This document shows positions 41,775 to 54,354 of a stretch of 64,000 nt of DNA, in pieces. Location of the stretch: NCBI RefSeq assembly GCF_030035675.1, contig NC_084482.1:79149120-79213119 (forward strand). Reading direction: 5' to 3'. Source of the DNA: Rhineura floridana (Eukaryota > Chordata > Lepidosauria > Squamata > Rhineuridae). Positions within the stretch are counted from its first letter, which is position 1. Each line of letters opens with the position of its first letter. The position numbers and the translations under genes were made by a program. The notes below the pieces were generated by a model. It ran no database searches. It was not told where the DNA came from and worked only from the letters and a program-made list of their open reading frames with translations.

Positions 41775-42281
41775 GGTTCCCAACCTTCAGAGGTAAGTGG
41801 ACACAGTTTAGACATTTTGAGGAAGTGTCATGGGTGTCCATCACAAAAAGGCTGCTGTAGGATGTGTAGCATAACACAAAATGGCTGCCATATCTAAAAG
41901 AGAAAAAAAAGGCAGGACCACAAAATGGTGCAGCCATACACCCCCATCAGCCACCACCCTCCATGGAAAAAAGGTACCTACATCAGCCATCACTACACTC
42001 ACTCACAGAGAGAAGCTTTTTGCACCTCTCTTCTGTTCAGAATGGAAGGGAGGAGATGGGTATCCTATCTTGGCATCCAATATTGATGTGTTTAAGGGTG
42101 TGCATTCAGTGTAGGAGAGGTTGAGTCAGTGCAAATAGAAACTGAGCAGGAAGAGAAACAGTTTCTCAATTCATGCACTGTGGACTTTTGAGGGAATATT
42201 TACTGGATTTTTTTGCAGGCACCTTAGGAAGTACTGGTGGGCATACTGGCACCTATGGGTGCCACAATGGTGACCCCTGAA
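41775..42281 (-). mobile_element. Probable hAT-type DNA element
   Basis: The right end reads 'caatggtgacccctg', i.e. CAGGGGTCACC on the minus strand, a hAT-like terminus, preceded by 'ggcacctatgggtgcc'. The interior has 'cacaaaatggctgcc' words common in such elements. The left end and TSD are not clear, so the start is approximate. Confidence 0.45.
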
Positions 42282-42825
42282 CTAAGTCCTGAGGCACAAA
42301 TCTGTGAAGAGTGTAAAGTAGTATTCCTTTTCAGATGTGTGGCAGCTGTGGGTAATCACTGCATGGAAGTGGTCACGGGGCTTTTATACACTGATCATTC
42401 TGAGAGTCTGAACAGAGCCTACATCTAGACAAATTTGTATCTACATAAACTGTGAATGTGTGTTCTCGTACCTTGTTTTCTGTAAACATCTGAAAAGGGT
42501 TAGTTGATCCCTCTGTTACCTCTGCCTTGTCTAGAAAGCTATGGGACTAAGATTTTTGTCAGCTGCTCTCTCTATTAAATTAATGCACCAAATGTGTTAC
42601 AAGAGCCTTTTGAAACTTCTGGTGACCTATCTACACAGAGCTGCTGTAATGACACATTGGAAATGGTTCCTGCTTTATGTTAATTCCTTAATTCAACATT
42701 TAGAAATGCATATACACTCTTCTTTACTCACATATTCATAATTCCCTTCCTTGTCTCATTTGGATACTGTATTAGTCTTGTACTGTTGTTGGCATTCTTT
42801 GCAAATTTCTTGAATCCCTTTAGCA
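42282..42825. other. No gene seen
   Basis: Unassigned AT-rich sequence without notable frames. Confidence 0.4.
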
Positions 42826-43453
42826 TCAGGGCTCATCCACACAGCAATTTACTGTATGTTTGGTGCTACTTTTATTCTTTTGTAATTTGCATGGTTCACA
42901 TGACATTGCATGCAAGCAAAAGCTATCATGCAGTTTTCCCCTTTAAATCCGTATCACCCCAGTCCGCTGATAATGCGAAAAGGGAAGGAAAAATAATCTA
43001 AGCTGCAGTGCACTCCTCCTTTTAGGTGCTTTGCTTCAAAAAAATTTTAGTGGGTGGACTCTCTTATGCCCCATCACCCGCTCCCTCTTTCTCTGCTGCC
43101 TGCAAAAGCTGCTGCAGCTGCTGCCTACTTTGCCTTTCACTCACTCCACCCTTTCTGCCTTTCACTCAGGGTTTGACAATGGAGAAGGGGGGTCTAATCA
43201 GTTTCATTTTTTCTTGTCAATTGCACACCCACGCACTCTCTGGCTTCAGCCTTGAACCGGAGGGAGTAAACATGTAAAATTAGAGGGTGGGGACACAGGG
43301 AAACAGCAACACTAATCTTTCCCAGAGGAACACCTACTAGCATGAATGGAAAACAGCAGATTTGAAGCTACCATTGAGAATGAAGTGTGGACCTTATGGC
43401 AGTAAAAGCAATGGCTTTAGTATGAAGGTATGCTCCCATGCGGATAAGCCCTC
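42826..43453. mobile_element. Probable hAT-type DNA element, ~630 bp
   Basis: The ends are 'cagggctcatccacaca' and 'tgcggataagccctcag', an imperfect inverted pair with hAT-like CAGGG start. The interior shows a GC-rich segment (43080-43150) with open frames of 74-83 residues but no domain. No TSD could be confirmed. Confidence 0.5.
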
Positions 43454-43969
43454 AGACCCATGGTGCTTTCCCCCCCTCTATCTTTCCAGATTCTGAACAG
43501 TATTACTGGGAAAGCCAAATCTCTTTTTTCTGTTACTGTGCCAAATATGTGATGCTCCACAAAGTGTTTTTGTCAGTAGCTATGTTGCACCACCGTACGA
43601 TAATGTCTGTCCATGATTTGTGAATACTTCTATAGCAATTACTATGAACTCAAACCAACACATTTCAAAGAGTGGTCCCACATATTTCACTTCAATATGT
43701 TGCAAGGTCACATCATGGTCCCCATGACCACAACGGGCATATGTGTGATGTTTCCTAGCATAATTTTGCTGTATTGCTCTTTCACATAGTTTCCAGCAGG
43801 TATCCAAAGAATGGGTGGGTTGTACAAACCACTTAAAGAAATGTTATAAAGCATGTGCTGCTGTAGTCAACATGCTTTAGTATGCATGATTTGACTCTAA
43901 GGGATCTTTCAATTCAGTACAGCAGCACGATTACCTTTTCCTTAGTGCATTTGAACTTATGAAGATGTT
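43454..43969. other. No gene seen
   Basis: Unassigned sequence; frames up to 75 residues without motif. Confidence 0.4.
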
Positions 43970-44297
43970 TTATACCATGTCAGAGCCCTGGCTCATCTTG
44001 CCCAGTACTGAGACTACTCTGGCTATTCAATGTTTAAGGGAGGGCTTTTTCTTATCTGGCAAGTGGGAAGAATATTGTTCTACTTGGGTCCTGCTTATGG
44101 GCTTCCCATCGACATCTGGTTGGCCACTCTGAGAACAGGATGCTGGACAAGATGGGCCTTTGGTCTAATCCAGCAAGGCTTTTATTGTGGCTTTATCTCC
44201 ATAACAGACTTTTTAACTGGAGGAGCTAGAAAGTGAACTTGAGATCTTCATACATAGCATGTGGTACTCTATGCACCTGAGCTATGGGTTTCATCCG
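43970..44297 (-). mobile_element. tRNA-Ala-like SINE interrupted by another SINE
   Basis: On the minus strand, the head at 44297-44215 has 'tagctcaggtgcatagag', then 'gtatgaagatctcaagttca' in the box-B position. The body resumes at about 44050-43970 ('gagccagggctctgacatgg', 'cagtactgggcaagat' on that strand). The middle is occupied by a second element. Confidence 0.6.
44052..44205 (-). mobile_element. Nested SINE-like repeat
   Basis: On the minus strand this reads 'cttgctggattagacca', 'aaggcccatcttgtccagc', 'atcctgttctcagagtggcc' and 'aaccagatgtcgatggg'. It is a distinct repeat inserted between head and body of the tRNA-like SINE, same orientation. Confidence 0.6.
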
Positions 44298-45047
44298 AGA
44301 CTTTGCATGCCAGTTCCTATGGGAATTATATTTCAGCAATCCAGCAGTTCTCATACTGTTGTTGACCTTTATAAGCCTCTAGCTCAAATGTGAATTAGAT
44401 TGAGTGACTATATGTATAATGGGGTTAAGTCCCCTGGGAGTGAGGGTTGTGATGCTGTCAGGGGCAACCCTGAAGGGGTGACACCAAAGGGTATTTTCTC
44501 ATTGGGGTATCATGAGGGTAAAGGCTCACTCCCTTTTATTAGTGTCATAGGGCAAGGTTTAATGCATTGTATTGTTTATTTTTTCTTGCAGGGTTGTTGT
44601 GTGATTCTCTAGGCTGCTTCCTGGATGAGAGCCTGGAGGTGGTCTAGAGTGGTATGTGAGAAAAGTGGTTTCATGCCTCTGGAGTCAGAGTCCAATCCAG
44701 CATGGAATTTTGCCCTCCCTGGGCAGGAGAAAGGGGGGAATGATGAGTTGTTGTCCCAGGTGAGAGCTGAGGAGTGAGTCACGCCTGGTATTTTTGTTTT
44801 GTAAGTATCTCCAAGTTGCTATCCCCGACACTGTTGTTTGCCAGTAGTTACTAGGGAAAATAATGGGTGGGTCAGGGAAGTAATGTGTCTAGAGCAGGGT
44901 CAAGGGGGGCAGGAAGAAGAGTTGAGAGAATGCCATCCCTGCGATGGCAGGTAAGGGAAAATATGGAGGGGGTGATGATAGGTATACAGGGGGTAGGAGG
45001 GAGGCTAGTTATGTCAAAGCCCTTGCTCCCCCTCTACTTTATCTGCT

Positions 45048-45437
45048 GTGTTTCAGAATCTGGGTGTGCCAGTCAGCCAATCTCCTGGCCTGGTGGTGTT
45101 ACTGTTAAATGCCAGGTATGTCCAGAGGGAAACACCTATCATTCATGATTTCATCATGGATGAGAGAGCTAGCTTGGCATGTATAACTGAGACCTGGGCG
45201 GATAAGCTTGGTGGCCCTATGCTAACCCTGCTCTGTCTACCTGGGTACTTGGTGCAGCACCATTCCAGAACAGAGGGAGGGAGAGTAGCAATCATCCATG
45301 AAAATTCCCTATCCCTCATCAGGAGACTGCTCTGCACTGTGTCTGGGTTTGAGGGATTGTTTGTGATGTTGGGCCAGAGGGACAGAATGGGGATGTTGTT
45401 AGTGTACCATCCACCCACTTTGCTACCACCTCCCTAA
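45048..45437 (+). pseudogene. L2 endonuclease N-terminal fragment
   Basis: The frame carries LVVLLLNARYVQRETPIIHD, FIMDERASLACITETWADKL and GRVAIIHENSLSLIRRLLC. ITETW holds the conserved catalytic Glu of LINE apurinic-like endonucleases. GMLLVYHPP follows. The domain continues in another frame at 45446-45769. Confidence 0.85.
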
Positions 45438-45445
45438 CTGACCTG

Positions 45446-45769
45446 GTGGAGGTAATCTCAGATGTGGTGTTGCAGAACCATTTCATGGTGGTGTTGGAGG
45501 ACTTCAATATCCAGGCCAACACTGCTTCAAATGAACCGGTTCAGGATTTCATGGCCCCCATGACAACCATGAGGCTGTCTCAATATATCAGTGGCCCAAC
45601 ACATGTGGCTGGGCATACCTTTGACCAGGTCTTTCCCACAGAGTGGATTGGTAATATTCTGTTGATTGGGGGCCATTCCCTGGTAAAATTTGGGCTAAAT
45701 GTATCTACTCCACTCTGCAAGTGGGGGATCCATTGTGATAGTCTACCCTCAGAGACTTATGAAATCTGA
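45446..45769 (+). pseudogene. L2 endonuclease C-terminal fragment
   Basis: The frame starts at MEVISDVVLQNHFMVVLEDF and carries EDFNIQANTASNEPVQDFMA, MRLSQYISGPTHVAGHTFDQ and a degraded end. EDFN replaces the usual GDFN. It continues the domain begun at 45048 after one frame break. Confidence 0.85.
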
Positions 45770-47199
45770 TGAGATTTTCCAGCTGATATGGCTGGCACAC
45801 CTCTCAAGGCTCTTGTTTCTCTGTGAAATGATGAGATGCATAGAGCTATAGAAACAATCACTCCTGAGTGCCCTTGTGGAGCACTTAGGTCACCTTGGTA
45901 CTCTAGGAGTGTGCAATGAAGCAGGAAGGTTGGTGGCTAGAATGCAGGTGACGTAAATCTTGGTCCAAACCTGACTAAACACTGGTAAGGTTGCACCATT
46001 GTACTAACCACATGGCATTGGTGGTGGTGAAGAAAACTTTCTTCTCTGCCACCATTGTGTCTGTAAGCAGCTGTCCAGCAGAGCTTTTCTGAGTAGTGAA
46101 TGGGCTTTTGTCATCTGGTCAAAAGAGTGTTGCTCTGATACTCACAGAGGCCTACGAGGCACTATAGGGACAAAATTACTCTGATTTGGACAGTGTTGGA
46201 TACCAGTTAGAGCAAATCCAGTGGAGGTGTCCAGAGCACTGTCTGTTCCATCTGTACTAGATCAGTTTCATATATTGTGGCCTGTGAATGTGGACAAGCT
46301 GCTTGAAGAAGTCCAGCCAGGAGAATCAAGAGAGGTAGGTGAGGTACTGGACTGGTGCTTGGAGGTGATGATGGGCTGGATGTGGGCCAATAAATTTTGC
46401 CTGTATCCTGAAAAGACAAGAGGTATTATGTGTCCCCAAGTTCTTGTGTCCAGGAGGTGGGAAAGCAGCCTGTTCTGTAGGGGTTGCACTCTCCTGGGAG
46501 GAGCAGATCCACAGCTTGGAGGTGTTCCTGGATCCAACCTTGGTGCTGGAGGTTCAGATGGTCTCAGTGGCTGGGAGTGTCTTTTTCCAGCTCCGGCTGG
46601 TTCACCAACTAGAACCACTTTTGGATACTGTACTCATTGCTCTGCTAATGTCTAGATTGGATTATCACATAGGGCTGCCTTTGAAGATGACTCAAGCTTC
46701 AACTGGTCCAAAATGCAGTGGTCAGATTATTGGCTGGGGTTCCTTTTAGATCTCATATAACCCCTGTTTTAAAACAGCTGCATCAGCATTTCTGGGCCCA
46801 GCACCCTAATGTTTAAAGACTTAACGACTCAGGCCCCAAATAGGTGAAAGACCGCCTCCTTCCCTAAAGACCCTCTTGGTAGTTCCATTGCCCTCAGAGG
46901 CTGGGGGGGTGCCCAGGGGAGGGGCCCTAAGTTGTGAAATTCCCTCCTGATAGAGCTGTATCTGGCAACTTCACTGTATGTTTTTTGTGAATGCTGAAGA
47001 TGCATCTCTTTACACTGGCCTTTGACACCTGAGATGTGTAATTTTAGGACCCACCCTATTTTTGTGTGTGCATGATTTTGTTGTTTTAGGATTTTAATTG
47101 TTTTTCATGATGTATTTTAAACTGTTGTAACCTGCCCTGGAACCTCAGAGTAAAGGGCGGGTAATAAATTAAAATAATAATTAAATGTATGGTGTGAAT

Positions 47200-47496
47200 G
47201 TGACCTTCATCTATTTGCATAGCCTCATGTTATGTTCCAGTTCTTAATCTTGCTTATGATAAAGAGAGAGAACCCAGAAACTCTCTTTTTCTTTCCATAT
47301 AGATATAGAGAGAGCACATTGCCCATACACAGAGGACATACTTGAAATTGTTTTCTTGTTTTTGGAATTTGTATGGATGGTTTGTTGAATTGATTTTATT
47401 GTTTTTAGAGCTTGTGTTTATGTGTTTTCTTCTGTTTTTATTTTGTACACATCTTTGATGGCTTTATGCTGTAAAGCCGTCTATGAATTTGTATAA

Positions 47497-47540
<44 letters not shown>

Positions 47541-47640
47541 ATGTATTTGTATATTGATTTTATGCTATTGTATGATGTGCATTCCTTATTCTGCTGAATG
47601 TTTGTTTATAAATATTTTTAAAGAATTAAAACACAAGAAA
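47200..47640 (+). mobile_element. L2-type 3' end with (TAG)n
   Basis: A T-rich 3' UTR leads to 'gatggctttatgctgtaaag' and 'tatgaatttgtataa', then about 15 TAG trinucleotides (47496-47540). It lies directly behind copy E in the same orientation, so it is a second insertion. Confidence 0.6.
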
Positions 47641-48724
47641 CTGTAAGAAACTGAAATTGATAGATTTGCATATCCCGACCAGAAGTGAGTCCCACTGTGC
47701 TTAAAAAGGCTTGGTTGCAGATTAGTGAATATGACATTGGAGCATAAATTGCCTCATATCCCAGTACAAAAGTTTAACTTGGTAAGCTTTCATTTCATAG
47801 TTCTCCACTTCCTTACTCTGTAAGAAGCAGAGCCTACAGCTGCTAATGAAGTATTTGATGTGCTATAGGATGCAACAGAGAAGCTTCATTATGGATTCCA
47901 TCTGTACCTCTCTATAATTTTGTAGAAGCAGACAACAATATAAAAGAAAAAAATGTAACTGCACAGCATCCCAAACATTACATTGTAGCTGATTTTCCAC
48001 TGGTGTATTACATTTCACATTGTCCTTCTAATGCAATAAGAGGATAATCAAGTGATAGAGATACAACGCATGTGTCATTGCATTTGATGCTGTCTTGATA
48101 ATTTGCAAGTGCTAGAAAAGAGCTTGGAAAACGTTGTGACTACAAAGGAGCAATACCTCTCCCTGCACTCTCCCTGCACCACAATGAATCAGAAAGGAAA
48201 TAAAGGGAAGAGTAATGAAACTGCCAGGAAAAAACAGATGGAACCAGCAGCTCTGAACAACTAACCAAAGCAAAGGGGAATGGAAGCTATTACTGCTGAA
48301 GACATAAAGCCAATTGACAATGTGCTGGGGAGAGTCGCAAGTTGTAGGAATCGGATAATATTTTGACACAACAAGGAGCAACATAGAAATGGGCTTTTGG
48401 GGGCCATTTACCTACATATAATACATTATCTGAAGCAGTATTTTCTCTGTATCTTTCTCATATACAGGAACACATACACACTTCATTTTCATATTGCTAA
48501 TCTTTATGAATTACCAAGCCAAAAAGCACCAATCAGAACAGAAAACGGCATGGCAGCAATAGTGAACTTTTGTATCTCAACTGTTTTATTTAATGCTAAC
48601 AATCACAGCACAGAACTGAGTAGCTGGTTTCTGGCAGTAAACATGCTGACCAAATAACTTGCTATGCTAAGATTAAATGCACATATTAACATGATTAACA
48701 TAACATCATAAGATGATCCAACGC
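47641..48724. other. No gene seen
   Basis: Unassigned sequence. Frames of 86-90 residues at 48112-48657 lack motifs. Confidence 0.4.
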
Positions 48725-48727
48725 CAT

Positions 48728-48759
<32 letters not shown>

Positions 48760-48850
48760 GTTGTTGTTGTTGTTGTTGTTATTATTATTATTATTGGCAT
48801 TTATATACTGCTTTTCAGGCAGACCTCAGAGCGGTTTACATAAGATTATT
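48725..48850 (-). mobile_element. L2-type 3' tail with (ATT)n/(GTT)n
   Basis: Trinucleotide runs at 48728-48795 are joined to 'ggcatttatatactgctttt' and 'cctcagagcggtttacat', the complement of an L2-type terminus. Confidence 0.7.
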
Positions 48851-50089
48851 ACAACAAAGTATTGATTTTTTTTTTAAGAGAAGTTACAATAAAATGGAAA
48901 AGGCAGCTTGTTTGTTTAAGAAGAAGCTGTTACTGCTTCTTCTCACTCCCCTCAGGGCATGATGGTTCTGCTGGAGATGTCCCTGTGGTGATATTTGGGG
49001 AAAGGAAGGAGGCAGGGCTGGTTATGGGTTTCTGGGGACTCTTGGGCACAGTGCCCTCCCCAGGCCTGGTCACCTCTTCCTGTCACCCACCTTCGTTGCT
49101 GTGGGGGCCTGCCACTGGTGCCACTACCTCCTCCTCAGCACCTCACCTATCCCTTCAGCAGCTAATGGCTCCGAGTGCTCTGCCATGAGCCCTTCCACAG
49201 TCACCACCACCAAAGTACTTCAGGCCTCCACAGCACAGGAAACTTTGTCTTGCGGACAATGTAGCTGCAGCAGGGTCTGCAAAGAGAAGTTTCCCATGCT
49301 GTGGAGGCTGCTTCTGAGGGAGTGGGGCCCAACCTGCTTCTGGTGGTGGTGGCTATGGAAGGGCTCGCATTGGAGCAACCAGAGCCTCCAGCCACTGAAT
49401 GAGCACTGAGGAAAAGGAGGTGGTGGTAGCAGCAGAAGTGGCACCAGCAGGCCACTGCAGCAATGAAAATGGGCAGTGGGAGGAGGTGACCAGGCCCAGT
49501 GGTGGTGAGGAGCCCCTGTGAGCTCCTGGGCCCTCAGGCCAACGCTCTACTTGGATACCTGCTGGTGCCAGGCCTGGAGGGAGGGGCCACTATGGCAACT
49601 GGATGGTATGAAAAAAAATGTGACTAGACCCTACATCCAGAGGTGTAGCTGTGCTAGTTGCGTTAGACCCTACACATGACATAAAGCAATAAGTGGATGC
49701 TTGTTTTAAAAACAAAACAAACACATACCTTCAGAGTATGTCTTCTGCAACATCTATAAAATGTAACATTTGCCATGCCCCCCTCATTATGTCAACATCC
49801 CATCTTTGCATTTTCACATCATTTATATTTGATGCAAAGAAGATGCTGTCAATAGGATACCTTCACATGATCCTAGGATACCTGGGATGAGACAAGAGCT
49901 GGCTTCTCACATTTTCTAGGGTCCAAACCATTGAGAACTTTATATGTTAGGTCCTTTGGTTTGACACAATCAAAAAAATAAGTGCAGATCCTTGAGTATT
50001 GAAGTATGCTTCCCCAAGCTCATTTCTACCTATAGAAGGGAAATCCTGTGTAAGCTTCCTTGGTCTTCCTTCATGATAGAACTGTGTTT
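48851..50089. other. No gene; unassigned GC-rich segment 48945-49600
   Basis: The 650 bp GC-rich part has overlapping frames on both strands (84-108 residues) of biased composition and no domain. At 49626-49674 the 10 bp word AGACCCTACA occurs twice around a remnant 'cagaggtgtagctgtgc', which looks like the end of a hAT element. Confidence 0.4.
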
Positions 50090-50243
50090 TAGTAGAGCAG
50101 GGGTAGCCAATGTGTTGCTTTCCAGATGCTGCTGAACTTCACTTCCCATAATCCCTGATTATTGGTTTTGCTGGCTGGAGCTGATGGGAGATGGAGTCCA
50201 AAAACATCTGGAGGACACCATGTTGGCTACCCCTGTAGCAGAC
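50090..50243. mobile_element. hAT MITE, 138 bp
   Basis: The element proper is 50098-50235. Ends are 'caggggtagccaatgtgt' and 'atgttggctacccctg'. Flanking octamers TAGTAGAG and TAGCAGAC differ at two positions. Interior 'ctgatgggagatggagtcc' is palindromic with 'acttcccataatccctg'. Confidence 0.75.
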
Positions 50244-50339
50244 TGTGTGCTGAACTTGGACTACGGGGATCTAGGTTCATACCTCCACTCAGCTATTAAA
50301 CTCACATTGTGACCTTTGGAGACACATGCTCTCTTAGAC

Positions 50340-50478
50340 TAGAAATAGTTATGTGGTGCTCTTCAGATGTTGTTGGACTTCCAACTCACATCATCTCTGA
50401 TTGGCTATGTTGGCTGTAGTTGATGGGAGTTGGAGTCCAACAACATCAGGAAAGGCACCACATTGGCTACCTCTGTCT
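50340..50478. mobile_element. hAT MITE, same family as 50098
   Basis: Interior 'gatgggagttggagtccaac' and right end 'ccacattggctacctctg' match the previous MITE. The left end is degraded. Confidence 0.6.
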
Positions 50479-50499
50479 TTGACTTAGCCTAACCTATTT

Positions 50500-50592
50500 C
50501 ACAGGTTTGTTGTGGGCCATAGAATGGATAAACTCATTGTCTTGTATGGAATTTCTTGAGGAAAGGGCAGGATATAGATATAATAAATAAAC
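50500..50592 (+). mobile_element. SINE/L2 3' tail
   Basis: 'cacaggtttgttgtggg' is followed by 'gaaagggcaggatatagata' and an AATA-type terminal repeat. Confidence 0.55.
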
Positions 50593-52854
50593 AAACAGAA
50601 TATAGTAATAGTACACAATTCATGTTCAGATTATGTTTGGGTCAGATGGGTATTCTAGGGAAGTATGCTAAGCTGACATTCACAGGAGTCAGGTGTGCAT
50701 ATGTGACAATCAAATAAAGGGCTACTTCTTGAAAACAGCTGTGTTCTGACAATATCATGAACATCATTATATATTATCATTCCAGGAGAATTTGTCTTTC
50801 AGTCCCAGAAAGGTGTTAAACAAACTAACATAAATTATCAATGGAAACAGTGCACCGGGTAAGGGTTTTAAGGAGTACATCAAGCTTTGGGATTTCCTTT
50901 GGTGTTTTCACTGTCATTAGACATGATACTATCAGAGGTAGAAAACATGGTATTTAATGGAATATTCATCTGTATTGAAAATAGTTGAACATATATCAAT
51001 GAGCCAAAAATCCAGCAGAGGACAGGAATGAGCCTGATGAGTCTGTTTTGAAGATCAGGAGACTAGAGATAGTTTTAATCCATTTCCTTCCATCTTCCCT
51101 CCCCTGCTGCTGTTAGCAACATTGGTGGAGAGAAGACTGGAATTTCATCTGTACCTGTCTTCTTTGTCCCCCCCCCAGTAGTAGCTTCAGAGATGTGACA
51201 TTTATAATGATGAAAGAGAATGAGATAAAAGGGTTAAAATCCTCTACCAGATCAGGACAAATCGAGGGGCTACTAATGAGCATACTCAAAGCCACAGATT
51301 CTCCTGTGCCATGTCTACCTCAGCCATTTGATCATTGTAACTAACGAATTATATTGATATTTAAAACTGTATTCCCTTGAGAAGTGGGACTCCACACCTC
51401 TTTTGTAGTTGCTCCTTCAATCTACTTTTCTGTCTTCACTATTCTTGTTCCTGAGAAAGATGCTGCTGGCATTTAGAACTTCCATTAAACATACCCCACC
51501 CCCACCCCTCGTGTTTTAGATCTCTGGAAAACTGCATTTAATTTAGGGTCTAAATGAATTTTATACTTTCTAGTTTAAAAAAAAAACATTTTCAGCTGAG
51601 TAATATTTTCATATAAATTCTGCATTAAAGGCTTTCTTGCATTAAATATTTAGTTTTAAAACCTCAATAAATTACAGCAAATTAAGAGTTTTCAAAGTTT
51701 TCCCCTGCAATGCACAGGGATTAATTTGAACCAGAACTCCCTTGGGCTTAGCCTTAGAACTTGCTTTAAATATCATAGCTTAGCCTTGGAACCGTTTGTT
51801 TATTGGTTTTGCCAGCACAAAGGAAAATAAGTAGGGATTGTGGCACTTTTAAAATCCAGTGTTCAAAAGAATAAGTATTTTGTTTTACTTTTAATTTGAT
51901 CTTTAGATAATTGGCACTGAAACCTCTGGCTGTATATTGGTATTGGCCTTAGAAAGGCTGAAGAATGCTTGTCTGATTTGAATTATCAAAGACTGGAGAT
52001 GGATGATGAGAATTTTGGAAAGTTGAACATGGCATGAGAGGGTCAACAATGCCTGAAATGTGTACCCTCATGTCCAGGAGTGGACAATGGGGAAGTGAAG
52101 CACTGCAGACCTGGATGCCCAGCAACAGCATCACTGCTGCTTACAAGCTTGGGGTGGAGGCAGGGTACGGCAGGACAACGGCAAGGTCTGGGCAATGTGG
52201 GCACACTGGCAGAAGTGTGGATTGGGTCCAACCAGTGTGTCCACACTGCCCTAACCTTATAGACACCCTCCCTATTCCTGCTGGGCACTCCTGTACATGC
52301 CTCTCTACTAGCATCTCCAGATAAATAGTTTTTGCAGATTTTTGTAGTTGTTAAATCTCATCTACGTAAGGTACGGCATGCAGAAATTGTTATATTTATA
52401 AACTCCGGTGACATAATTTAGTTCTGTTAGGAACTGTATTCTTGGTGGTGATGGTTGTTCAGCTGAGTTGTTGTATGCCTACATATATACAATGTCAGAT
52501 GGTGTTGTGGCTCATTAGGCTTGTTCTTCCTTCAAGACATGGTGACAGCACCAACCTGGACTAGCTACAAACTGCAGTGCCTTCTAATAAGACTGGACAT
52601 GACTGCTGGGGGCTCAAAAGCCAATCTAATGATCAAAACAAGCAGAAGTGAAGTAACTGGATGGGGGCAAGAGTGAACAGAGCTGCTGGAAACTGTTAAC
52701 CTGGGTTGGAATTTGTACCTGATACATAAAGCTAAACCAAGGATAAGGACCATGGACCTAAATTATAAATGAAATTAATTAAGTGGTTTATTTATACAGA
52801 ATGACTGACACAGAGAATAGATATTGTAGGGCCAAATGATCAGTGTTCTTATGG
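50593..52854. other. No gene seen
   Basis: Mostly AT-rich and apparently unique. Overlapping frames at 51949-52324 (60-96 residues, both strands) fall in a locally GC-richer patch with no recognisable domain. Confidence 0.45.
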
Positions 52855-52995
52855 CAGGGATGGGGACCCTGTGGACCTGCAGATGTTGCTGCACTACAAT
52901 CTCCATCATTGCTGACTGTCAGCCATGTTGGCTTGGGCTGATGTCAACTGGAGTCCAACAACATCTGAAAGGCCAGATGTTCCCACCCCTATTTT
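52855..52995. mobile_element. hAT MITE
   Basis: Ends 'cagggatggggaccctg' and 'atgttcccacccct'. The interior 'ggagtccaacaacatctg' and 'gttgctgcactacaatctcc' are imperfectly palindromic. Possible 8 bp flanks (TCTTATGG, TTTATAGG) are weak. Confidence 0.6.
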
Positions 52996-54354
52996 ATAGG
53001 GACCCCCTTTTACATGGACATCTGTACTATATGGCCATGTGTATTACTTCAATTGCAAAACACAACATATTTCCTGCCACCATTCCATGTTTTACATCTG
53101 TCTCTATATTCCTGACATGTTGCAGTAGTTCCATATTTTAAACTCATTTAAATCATAGTACCATCATGACTACAGGAATAAAATGGAGCTTGCTGCTGCA
53201 GCCCTGATGCTAAGTACATTTATTTGGGAATAAGCAAGTACTATTTTGTTGTAGGAAAAGATAACAGATTTTTAAAGTAAAACTAATAAAATGAGCATCT
53301 GTAACCAGGTACATGCCCAGCTGCCCACCTTCTTAACTGTAGCATACTTATTAAAATAAGAAGCAAGCATGCTGTGACAATCAGCACCAGCCCTGGTGAA
53401 TCCTAGCATGCCCATGCCAACCCAGGTGCTGACATGGGCCCTATTTGCTGCTGCCCCATCATTTGCCACTCTAGGCTGTAGGGTCCTGGATTTTGGCCCT
53501 GAGAGTCATCCCTATGTTCTGCTAAGTGATAAGAGTTGATAGCAGGAAAAAAATATATGAGGTAAACTCCGCATGCAGAAGGTGGTTGTCATACCATGCT
53601 CAAATTTCTTGAATTATTGTTTAATTTGGACAAGGCAGTTGGGTGTAACAATGCAAAGGGGAATTTCTGAGGATAAGTCACACAACTGATAAGTCCACAA
53701 AGCACTCATCAAAATATTTGGTACACATTGTAGACATCAAAATGCCATCATCATTTTTTTAAAAAAAGCTATGTTGGAGTTGTGTGTGTGTGTATTAAAG
53801 AAGAGTTTTAGAAGTAATTCACAATTATGTAAAACTATAGCTAAAACAACTCAGTTACCACCACTTCAGAAAGCTATTTTTTACATAAAACTAGGACACA
53901 TTAACTTCCAGGCTTGCTTCGATTCACTATGAATAATAATTTCCACTTGGAGTTTAACCAGTACTCTTTCATTACGAGTTATGAGTGTTTGTACTGACAT
54001 GGTCTAGCAACTTCTTTCCACCCCTTTCCTCCTTCCTCATTAGCTTTGCTTGGAGCAAGACAATTTCATGGGTGATGGATGGAAATGCCCAACTGTGCTC
54101 TCTCTCCTATATCTTTAGCAATATCCCTGGGCAAAGCATTAGAAAAGCTTGCAGAAGTCTTGCACGCTGGTGGAGGAACAAAAATGCAAGGGCCAAGATA
54201 CGGCTGTCTCTGTGTGTTCATTCTGCTCTCAAACATACATATTTAAAAAGTGCAAATTTAGGAATTAATGCAGCTTCTTTATTGTCTGCCCTGAAGAACG
54301 CTCAAAGGTTTGCCCTAGGTGGTTTTACAAATACTTTGAACACCTAAAAAGACA
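52996..54354. other. No gene seen
   Basis: A 120-residue plus-strand frame at 53985-54347 has no recognisable domain and no splice-site context that I would trust. A (TG)n run is at 53779-53792. Confidence 0.4.

Larger units (their letters stand above)
44390..47190 (+). mobile_element. L2-clade LINE, longer plus-strand copy E
   Basis: The order is a 5' UTR (44390-45040, with 'aaggggtgacaccaaagg' shared with copy B), an endonuclease (45090-45740), a gap, degraded RT C-terminal and connector sequence (46020-46960), and a 3' UTR ending 'cctgccctggaacctcagag' and 'gggcgggtaataaatt' at 47175. The first half of the RT, with LDLKAAFDT, is not found between 45770 and 46020, so the copy has a large internal loss plus frame breaks. 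Confidence 0.8.

Noticed and set aside
53985-54347. 120-residue frame as a gene
   Set aside because: No domain, no plausible promoter or splice context, and a length expected by chance in 64 kb of six-frame sequence.
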